Assembly: GCA_036897095.1 (NCBI GenBank)
Contig: JAYMSP010001933.1
Span: 1 to 27,628, forward strand
DNA length: 27,628 nt
Origin: Plantago elongata
Taxonomy: Eukaryota > Streptophyta > Magnoliopsida > Lamiales > Plantaginaceae
Direction: 5' to 3'
The notes under the pieces were generated by a model. That model saw only the letters and a list, made by a program, of their open reading frames with translations, searched no databases and was not told the origin of the DNA. Each line of letters starts with the position of its first letter. Within the stretch, counting starts at the first letter, position 1. The position numbers were made by a program, and so were the translations under genes. Below are positions 19,128 to 26,244 of the stretch, in pieces.

Positions 19128-21270
19128 CTACATTGAATAGATCCGAAAGGATTAACATTGTAACAATGGATAGTAAATAAAGAACGAGTTTGGGTGCTTC
19201 GGGTGTCTTACCTTCCAGCTTGCCTCAGCCAATTAGGCTATTCTCTCCACCTCATTCATGACCACCAATCGGGTCACCTCGGCCTCTAAGTCGTCATCCG
19301 GGTCGGGGACCTCAATTGTCTTACCCTTCCCCTTCTTCACCGAGGAAGTTAGACCTTCGGATTTCCTTTTGGATCCGGACAACGCCTTTGAAGCAGAGGA
19401 TCTGGATGGCTTGGCAGATCATGAACCAACGGGTTTAGGAGTCTTCTTAGCATCAGCCTCCTTCCCAGCCTTCGCCTTGCCTCTTTTGGAGTGGGCATTT
19501 TCATCGGATGTTGGCCTTGAAAAACCTGTTGAAGATTCTGATCCAGGAAGGTAGCCGCGTTGACGGGCTCTTCCATCGGAAAGGTAGTCGAGATCTTGAT
19601 GGTCCAGGAATGCAGCTTGTCGGCGATCTCCTGTTCTAGATCTTCTTTTTGCTTCCTCTTCAACTCCAACATAGCAGACATAGTGTATTCAAACAAAAAA
19701 TCTGCAATGAAAATAACACTGGTTAGATCCAAGAAAGTGAGTATCCGTAACGTTTATACTTAACAAAACATATTTTTAGGATACTTAGCAAGAGACATAA
19801 AACGACCAAGCAAATTTCATATATCTTTTGGTCCGACCCTATCACTAACTGAAGTCGTGATCCGGATTGCCATGATAACACTCTGGGACCAGTCCGGCCA
19901 GATAGGACAAAGGCTGACAGATCAACCCCCGAAAATAATATTTTTGGGTCCGATTTTTTTTTCGGAGACTTTGCATCCACAAAGACAAGTTATGTGTCGG
20001 GGTACGGGTGAAAGTAAAGTTCTCTCGGGAGAAAACACACTGGAACACCCACTTTTCCCTACTTGATTCGGGCCGACCATCCTTCAGAGCCGGACGAACG
20101 AAGAAGTACTTCCGCCACCATTTCACACCAAGAGAGGAAACCGGATCCTCAAAAAAGGCATACCTGGGGTGAACTAGGAAAGAATACAAGTTCGGGTGGG
20201 ATTCACTGACCTTGATCTCGAAGAGCATCCGGAAGTTTGTGTTATTCAAGTGAATTCCCAGATGCTTGCACAAGACTCCGAAACACATCAGGTTGCCCAA
20301 GGAGTTCGGGATGATTTGGTGCAAACTCAGATCAAGATCTTTAAAGATCCGAAGAAATTGGGAAGCGACAGGGAGCCTCCATCCGCAATGAAGCGAAACC
20401 TCATAAACTGCCATACAGTCTTCCGAACAATTGTAGAAAGCATGTTGAGGATCCGAAACAATTAACTCCAAAGATTCAGGGATCTCATATTTGGCTCGGA
20501 TCTCCTTCAACCTCTCGACGGTTATCTCACGGGCTCGGGTCGGAAGGGTATTTGATCCCGTAGACCCGACCACTGGACGTTCCCACGGTATCATCATTCT
20601 CTTCTCCTCTTCTGCCTCCGCACACTTAGCTGTTTCAGCATTCTCTTCATCCTCAACCTCCTTTTCTTCCTCCTCCTCCTTCAGAATGGTAACCAGGGGT
20701 AACTCAGCTGCCGGAGACTCTTCCTCATCCAAAATTTTTACCTCAATAGCTCGGAGGGGAGTCACCATTCGGACTGTATCCTCAATGCCAACCTCGAAAG
20801 CGGCAACATCTGGAGCCTCATCGGTTGTGTCTTCTACCATTGCGACTAGAGGTTCCTGGGGATCCGGGATAAAGGGTAATTGATAAGGACGAATACAAGT
20901 ATTATAACCCAGACTACGGCATAACAAACCGACCATAGGAGGAAGTTCACCACCATCAAATCTGAAGGCAGTTCCAACCTCTCGAGTGGTAGTCTGGTGA
21001 GTCGCTAAGGCCTGAGAATTAGAAAAACTTGAATGATCCTGGCAATCCGGATCCTTGGAACCAGGTACTACAAGGCGGAATGAAGGGCTACTTACCTCCA
21101 TATCCGTCTCTATTTCTATCGGCACGAATCCCTGATAGTGTTCCTCGGCAACATCCCCAGCCTCAATGTCAATCTGAAGTAATGGGATATGAATTAGTAT
21201 CCGGGCTCGAGCCTGGCTCGGATCCGTAACTGCGACCTTCGGAAACATTCTGGCTATCGCTATCAGACAT
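18333..21270 (-). CDS. Antisense gene 1: Transposase_28-like accessory protein, spliced, damaged
   Basis: Reads opposite to gag-pol. Proposed coding exons are 21270/21248-19850, 19701-19212 and 19127-18333. ATG 21268-21270 (MSDSDSQN) follows a possible acceptor and needs a 1-nt frameshift; ATG 21246-21248 is in frame. Exon 1 (467 codons if read through) has an acidic patch at residues 189-216 and then, at about 245-400, a domain with YEIPESLELIVSDP, VYEVSLHCGWRLPV and WWRKYFFVRPA. This resembles the plant 'putative gypsy type transposon' (Transposase_28) family of Tat antisense ORFs. Exon 2 is Lys/Ala/Ser-rich; exon 3 is coiled-coil. Breaks: a frameshift near 19550, stops in exon 2 and a stop at 18780-18782. 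An in-frame 84-nt GTAAGT-CTCAG segment (21095-21012) may be another intron. The biochemical role is unknown. Confidence 0.7.
19212..19701 (-). CDS. Antisense gene 1, exon 2
   Basis: Starts FLFEYTMSAMLELKRKQKED. The original frame reads to a stop at 19349. From about 19550 a different frame gives a Lys/Ala/Ser-rich stretch (KRGKAKAGKEADAKKTPK, later VKKGKGKTIEVPDPDDD), more like a nuclear linker, so a 1-nt frameshift is likely. That frame carries two stops and ends LAEASWK at donor AAG|GTAAGA (19212/19211). Confidence 0.6.
19850..21248 (-). CDS. Antisense gene 1, exon 1
   Basis: Open from ATG 21246-21248 to a stop at 19845-19847. The proposed donor A|GTTAGT at 19850/19849 leaves one base of a codon. 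The acceptor TTTTCATTGCAG ends at 19702 and leaves two bases, so the joined frame continues FLFEYTMSAMLELKRKQ. The matching phase supports the splice. GEL and LPP motifs precede the acidic patch, and the Transposase_28-like block is in the second half. Confidence 0.75.
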
Positions 21271-21600
21271 CTTAGGGAATGAAGGAAAGCATAAGTCTAA
21301 ACAGTCCTAGACGACCTAGGCAAGCAATACACGAAGATTGTGTCCAAGGCATTTTCCTTCGAACCCTAGTTTCGAGTTTCTTAGTCCTAACTTAGTTCAT
21401 AGTTAGTAGACGCAGTTAGTTCTCTAGGGAATACCCTATTTGACTAATTCGTGTTCAGATTGCTCGGCTACTTCGGATTGAGTGATGGTATCTGACTTAA
21501 CGATAAATACAAAACGAGAATAGTGCACATACATCAATGAAGAACAAAATAAATCAAACACATTTCCAAAGGAAAAAGGCACGAAGGTTCGGATACTTAC
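21271..21600 (-). other. Probable 5'UTR intron of antisense gene 1
   Basis: On the minus strand, AATCAA|GTAAGTATCC at 21601/21600 is a strong donor. TTTCCTTCATTCCCTAAG ends at 21271, immediately before ATG 21270-21268. The 330 nt between have a T-rich 3' part. The splice is inferred from consensus and position only. Confidence 0.5.
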
Positions 21601-21730
21601 TTGATTTAACTCGAAGAATTGGATCGAAGGCAGCTTTTGCTTCGGAAGTTCGGTTGCTTTGCTCCGGATGCTTTGTTACTCACAATTCCACTCTCTAGAA
21701 TAACGTTGCAAATGTCATTGACATCGATCC

Positions 21731-21739
21731 TATATATAG
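21731..21739 (-). promoter_or_regulatory. TATA box of antisense gene 1
   Basis: On the minus strand CTATATATA, preceded by CCCCCT, lies about 130 bases before the leader donor at 21600. Transcription would start near 21700, giving a leader of about 100 nt. TTCGGA/TCCGGA motifs lie both downstream (21588-21670) and upstream (21840-22070). Confidence 0.6.
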
Positions 21740-22276
21740 AGGGGGATAATTTGGGAAATTCAACCGCCTCGAATATCGTGTCCACGATCTAACCGCCTAC
21801 TACTTTTGATCCAATGGTTGGGATCATTTGAGAAGTTGAAAAGACGTATTCGGACATTAACACACTTGACGACATTGGGTGTCCCTCGGATGCCACATAC
21901 CTACGGATGAAGATCAATTCGGATATATTAAACTTGATATCCAAAGTTGGATGAATTTGTGTGTTCACTAATAAACTTATTTACTTCGGATACTTTTTAC
22001 TCGTTTATCTCGGCTATTCTATTCGGGTCTTGAGTGAACTTAAGAACTCTAATTGCTTCGGATGGACAGTTCATTTCACAACACAAGCACATGAAGTTGT
22101 TTGAACAGACAAGACATCAATTAGATCCGACGAAACACAAAATTTGATATATGTGATATTAATACATATATCTGAAGGATTATCCAAGTTTAAGACGGAG
22201 CAAAATAGAGATTAATAATTACAGGAGCCGAATAAATATTTGTCCGAAGTAGCAAAAGATGTAAAAGATTACAAAT
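21740..22276. promoter_or_regulatory. Upstream region of antisense gene 1 / 3' side of antisense gene 2
   Basis: 537 nt with no coding frame. TTCGGA or related CGGAT motifs occur repeatedly (about 21849, 21893, 21903, 21918, 21986, 22053 and 22242). The region must hold the antisense gene 1 promoter and the end of the antisense gene 2 transcript. Regulatory function is inferred. Confidence 0.4.
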
Positions 22277-22732
22277 TTAGCGGGGCATACCCCGCCTTGT
22301 AACTGTTGGAGCATCCATGCTCGATTCCTGGGTCTCCACGTTGTTAGTCGGACCAGCCTCCGCCTTCCTCCGAGCCCGTGCCTTTCTCTGAACCTCCCTC
22401 TCGCTCTTCTTCCGAGCACGGGCTTGCATGAGGTCGGCCTTCCGACCCATTTCTCGGATCTCCCAGAGAGCTCGCACAGGGCACATGAGATCATGCAAGA
22501 CCGGATCCAGAATCACTGGATCAGCAGCAGTACCCCCGCCCGGGTACAGAGGAGAAAGACACACCCCGCAGTCACAATTGATCAGGTCGCGCCATCCTTC
22601 ATCACAGGTGAAAATGGGGGAGTCCAATGGATCCGGATCCGGAGCTGGAACTGGCATAGGGGCGGCGGTGTGAGCATCGTACTTGTTTTGGTAGTGTGCC
22701 CAGTGTGAAGGTCTAGAGATATTCTTCGACAC
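22277..22732 (-). CDS. Antisense gene 2: unrecognised Pro-rich/basic protein
   Basis: A 151-codon frame open from 22732 to the stop at 22277-22279. The first in-frame ATG is codon 26 (MPVPAPDPDPLDSP); upstream codons (RPSHWAHYQNKYDAH) look protein-like, so the real start may lie in an upstream exon or behind a frameshift. ATG 22740-22738 (MPGVEEYL) in another frame meets a stop at once. Order: a Pro/Asp-rich segment, a middle with four Cys (CDEG, CDCGVC) and a WEIREMG segment, then a strongly basic tail (ARKKSEREVQRKARARRKAEAG) that could be a nuclear localisation or nucleic-acid-binding signal. I know no family match. The frame is shorter than antisense gene 1 and shows no internal stop. Confidence 0.55.
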   Translation of the reverse strand: MSKNISRPSHWAHYQNKYDAHTAAPMPVPAPDPDPLDSPIFTCDEGWRDLINCDCGVCLSPLYPGGGTAADPVILDPVLHDLMCPVRALWEIREMGRKADLMQARARKKSEREVQRKARARRKAEAGPTNNVETQESSMDAPTVTRRGMPR

Positions 22733-22880
22733 CCGGCATGCAAAATATCAATGTCAGTTACTTTGGATCCGAAGTTATCCTCGTTTCCAGAGGTAATAGG
22801 ATCTGAAGTTAAATCTGGAAGTGGAATTTACCTCTGTTATTTTCTTCGCTTCGGATGGGTTAATTTTTCTTGGCGTGATG
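22733..22880 (-). other. Leader and possible intron of antisense gene 2
   Basis: From a predicted start near 22880 the minus strand runs to a donor-like ACAGAG|GTAAATTCC at 22832/22831. No strong acceptor was found before the ORF; GTGTCGAAG near 22724 is one weak candidate. A leader intron is plausible but unproven. Confidence 0.35.
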
Positions 22881-22904
22881 GTGACAAATGAAAGTGACTG
22901 CCCC

Positions 22905-22914
22905 CTATTTATAG
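22905..22914 (-). promoter_or_regulatory. TATA box of antisense gene 2
   Basis: On the minus strand CTATAAATAG, followed by GGGG, is a full consensus TATA box. It lies about 180 bases upstream of the antisense gene 2 frame and points toward it. It is identical in core to the CKX TATA box, and similar to the LTR one. Confidence 0.65.
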
Positions 22915-23075
22915 GAGGACAATTTGGGCAGCGCAAACATTTATTACTATTTGCCTGTTCAAATCCACTGTTGATCTGTTTGATCAAACGATCCAGTACA
23001 ATTCAGGAGACGAAAAGACACAATTGGTTAGCCCAATCGTTACACTGGTTGTGTCTCCACTATTAAAGCAATCAC

Positions 23076-23207
23076 TTCGGATGTCTCAACATCCGAATGA
23101 CAAACAAATCTTTTCGGATATTCGTCGGTTCGGACGTTCGAGGTGTGTCTCTCAAGATCGAAATACTCATTTTCTCATAATTACAATCCGAAGTCTCCTA
23201 CTTCGGA
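23076..23207. promoter_or_regulatory. Two TTCGGA inverted pairs upstream of antisense gene 2
   Basis: TTCGGATGT (23076-23084) and ACATCCGAA (23089-23097) form a 9-bp inverted repeat around CTCA. TCCGAAGT (23187-23194) and ACTTCGGA (23200-23207) form an 8-bp pair around CTCCT. More single copies lie between (23114-23140). They sit about 160-300 bp upstream of the antisense TATA box, where an enhancer would be. A paired site suits a dimeric DNA-binding protein; that is inference. Confidence 0.5.
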
Positions 23208-23327
23208 CTGTAAGACAAAAGAACTTCAAGAACCATTAGACCTGGATTTCTTTTTTCTCATGGAACGGATAGAACGAAAGACTTTTTTTTTTATAGTCCC
23301 AACTATCTTCTACTAAGATACTTGAAA

Positions 23328-23341
23328 ACTAGGGGGACATA
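23328..23341 (+). other. Polypurine tract
   Basis: AACTAGGGGGACAT lies directly before the right LTR's TGTTGATAC. The purine run primes plus-strand DNA synthesis in LTR elements. It is short but correctly placed. Confidence 0.7.
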
Positions 23342-24168
23342 TGTTGATACGGGAATATGTCCAATCCGTTATTTGGATGTCTCACGAATGGATCCTAAGA
23401 CATCACGGTATTACAAGGATAAGGCCTCAAGGATCCAAATATAGGATCCCGAGCTAAAGACCATCCGAGATCAAGCTAGACCAAAACATACAAGAATACC
23501 GTGATAGGGATATCCGGACCAAAGTGCTACATCCAAAAGGAGGCAGGTCTGAACCATAAACACATATGAGTCTAAATCTGAACCTAAAGAGAACCAAATG
23601 TGCAAATCATAGCACGTCAGTAGAGGAGACCACAATCAGTTCCGGACGTTTAGATCCGTAACATTACCCTCGGATGTCTTTGCAGACGAGAGGACAAAGA
23701 TGCCCTCGAAGATCCTACAAAATGACTAATCTAGTCTTGAGGCCCAAATGATAGATGAGTTATGACAATACTATGGTCCATGGGCTTAATTAAGCCTTGT
23801 TGACTTAATCTCAGCCCTACACTTGATACAATTCAAGAGGTCTACCCCTAAATGGAAAATAATCTTTATAAATAGGGCACACTTCCCAAGGTAAATCAAC
23901 AAGCTCACTTGATCTTCTCACTTAATATAATCTTTAGACCTTCTTTTTTACAAAATCGGTTCATAATCACTCTAGAGTAAAGTTTCACACCCGGCTTGAT
24001 CATAGGCAAGCCGGGTCTAAAGGTCCTAACCTCCCACTCTAATTACTTGTGCAGGGCTAGATCCTAGGTGTTTGAGCTTGAAGTTATACACTAACTTTGC
24101 TTGAGGACCCTAATCTAGTGGCTTAGTTGGTTTTTGTTATACCGAGTGTTGGGGCTTTTACCTCAACA
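23342..24168 (+). repeat. Right LTR
   Basis: 827 bp, starting TGTTGATACG and ending TTTTACCTCAACA, with a TATA box at 23867-23874. It aligns with the left LTR over its full length at roughly 90% identity. The differences are scattered, so the two LTRs have diverged since insertion rather than being recently exchanged. Confidence 0.95.
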
Positions 24169-25110
24169 ATATTCCTTAATACAATTTTACTTAATATCAA
24201 AACTATATCAATTACTCTAAAATAATTTTCTTAAATTGTAAAATAACATTAATAACAAATAACAAGAAGGTTTAAATAAGCATAAGAGTTGCTAAAAAAC
24301 AAACCTCATAATATAAATCATCCACCACCATCACGTCTTTCAACATAATGAAAATAGAACTGTGATAATAATTCTTGAAATAATCTTTTAACAAAATATA
24401 ATTTGTTGGAATTTTTTTAAAAGTATATGACAAATTAGATACCTCCAGTTAATATACAACTGTTGATTCTCTAATTTCTTTCTATATATAAATGAATTTC
24501 AAATATAGACCATAAATTTCAGTTGTTTTTTCCTCGAGTGTGATAATTGATTTTCATACGCCAAAATTAATTTACGTGTTGACTTCCCTTTAATCTAATA
24601 ATTTAATTTAAATAAAATAAAACATATAACACACACACAAAACACAACACTACACACACACACACACAAAAAGACACGTGCCACATTATATAACTTAATC
24701 TAAAAAAATATATAAATATATTGGTATTCTAGGTTAGAATGAACATTGGTTTTATACTTATTTAACTGTAGAAACAATTGAAAAAATTAAGAAAAGGTAA
24801 AGAACAAAATTAAATGAAAAGTAAAAGGTTAAATAAGTTATTTATTTGGTTGCAATATGAGGTTTGGACTGATTTGTAATTTATGTATGATTGTATGAAA
24901 TGATATGTTATTGTTGAAATATTAAAGATAATAATATTATTAAAAGTTTAATTTAGTTTGATTTAGTTTTTCAATGATATTTGAGTACAATTTTGTTTAT
25001 ACACAGCCAGTCCAACTAATGTGAATGAATACATAGTCCAGCAGATCAAATAAGAGTACTAAAGGGCCCGGTTAAGTTGGGCTCATATGAATAAAATGTT
25101 GTTCAAATAT
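24169..25110. other. AT-rich flank right of the retrotransposon
   Basis: No convincing ORF. It contains a CA microsatellite (24629-24668), and a CACGTG at 24675-24680 follows directly. Nothing else was identified. Confidence 0.5.
24629..24668. repeat. CA microsatellite
   Basis: Two ACACAC runs separated by AAAACACAACACT. Confidence 0.8.
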
Positions 25111-25111
25111 A

Positions 25112-25130
25112 CACTACGGCAAAATTTACC
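25112..25130 (+). mobile_element. Possible CACTA transposon terminus
   Basis: CACTACGGCAAAATTTACC matches the usual start of plant CACTA elements (CACTA followed by a G/C step and an A-rich run). No matching TAGTG end with an equal 3-bp duplication was found downstream. If real, the element is truncated, extends past the window or is degenerate. Confidence 0.35.
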
Positions 25131-25232
25131 CCTAAAGCAGATGCAAAATCAAATCTTGCAGATTAAATATGATAGCTAAAATTATGGGTAGTTACTATCT
25201 CCGACAGACTTTATCACCATTATCATACTTTG

Positions 25233-25258
25233 ATGGTTGTCTCAAAAGAGACAACCAT
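25233..25258. repeat. Perfect 11-bp hairpin
   Basis: ATGGTTGTCTC and GAGACAACCAT flank an AAAA loop and are followed by TAATAAAAAAA. It lies 120 bp inside the possible CACTA end. It could be a transposon subterminal palindrome. Confidence 0.7.
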
Positions 25259-25260
25259 TA

Positions 25261-26244
25261 ATAAAAAAAGCTTCAAAGACTAATTTTTTTAATTATAGAA
25301 ACACCATGTAGTTAGTTACTAAAAGTACCACAATCCAACCATAAAAAGTGGATCCTTACAAATGAGTTAAACGGATTATTATATATACACAATTATAACT
25401 CACATATATAACTCAAAAACTCTAAACTGAAAACTCAAAATTCATCTCTCTAAAAATATAAACTCGTCAGAAAAGCTACAAGTTGCCGGAAAACATGTTC
25501 AAATTTGTCGGAAACAACATCACAAAGGTAAAAGTATGGAAATTTGGGGATGTTCATTTCAAAATATGCTTTTTCAAACTCAAATTCTATCCAAATTGAC
25601 AAAATCAAACTCAAGATCATTAGAAACAACATGAAGAAGGTACAAACAACTAGATCTTGACATAATTTATCTGAAATCGGTGTTTGTTTTACAATTGTTG
25701 TTGAAAATTTGATCCATATCTGAAATTCGCGTAACTATTTCTTCAAATGTTCTGGCTAATCTGTTTGATGTTGTGGCTTTTTTCTCTAATGTCCTTACTT
25801 ATATATAAGATGTCCAATAAAACAGAGTACATGAACATATGAAAATTGTTATTTCTATTACGATTTGATTGTTTATCCACCAATCTACTCAGATTGTTCT
25901 CGTATATATTTTCAATAAAGTTTTTATTCAAATATAAATTGATGAATGTTTTTTTTCACAATAGAAGTTGAGATTTTGAAATAGGTTTGAAAAAATCGCA
26001 TGCAACAGTGATAAGACATTTGGGATTATTCGTGTTATGTTTGAGCTTATATCAGTATTTTTCTCAATTATATGTGTAACGTTTTGCTTGTTTTATTGAT
26101 TTTATGTGATGATTTATGTAGTGTTTGTAAATTTTTCGGCTACGAACTCAATGAAAAATACGATTTAATTTTAAGTGTAATGTGTATAATGTTCTCGGTG
26201 ATGTATGTAAGGTTTATGCTAATGCATGTAATGTTATTTGTATA
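25261..26244. other. AT-rich region without recognised genes
   Basis: Short open frames (for example near 25450-25632, 25743-25931 and 26072-26305) are low-complexity, rich in Phe, Ile, Asn and Lys, and match nothing I know. ATTATATATAC near 25377 followed by a CT-rich leader-like stretch is promoter-like, but no coding frame follows. Confidence 0.4.

Larger units (their letters stand above)
10968..24168 (+). mobile_element. Ty3/gypsy LTR retrotransposon, Tat lineage, decayed, with antisense accessory genes
   Basis: A 13.2-kb element bounded by direct LTRs, with TGTTGA/TCAACA ends, PBS at 11801, PPT just before the right LTR, and a nearly matching 5-bp flank (CTATT and ATATT). The order gag, protease, RT, RNase H, integrase is that of Ty3/gypsy. 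A second, archaeal-type RNase H between RNase H and integrase is characteristic of the Tat group (Ogre, Retand and Grande relatives). gag-pol carries many stops, frameshifts and deletions, so this copy cannot make its own replication proteins. The 5.6 kb between integrase and the right LTR holds two genes on the opposite strand, an accessory layout known from some Tat elements. No other element is seen inserted within it. Confidence 0.93.

Noticed and set aside
20196..20883. Plus-strand frames of 89 and 130 codons within antisense gene 1
   Set aside because: They are complements of the antisense exon; the Ser-rich translation mirrors the acidic Glu-rich patch on the real strand.
22424..22708. 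Plus-strand frames of 81-94 codons opposite antisense gene 2
   Set aside because: No promoter points this way and the translations lack protein-like features; the minus-strand frame is longer and has a TATA box upstream.
10968..24168. Two separate retrotransposons or a solo LTR pair
   Set aside because: Both LTRs are in the same orientation, share ends, PBS and PPT are correctly placed, and the flanks nearly match, so one element explains the region.
25233..25270. Hairpin plus A-run as a Rho-independent terminator
   Set aside because: The resemblance is superficial; the sequence is eukaryotic and no transcription unit ends here.
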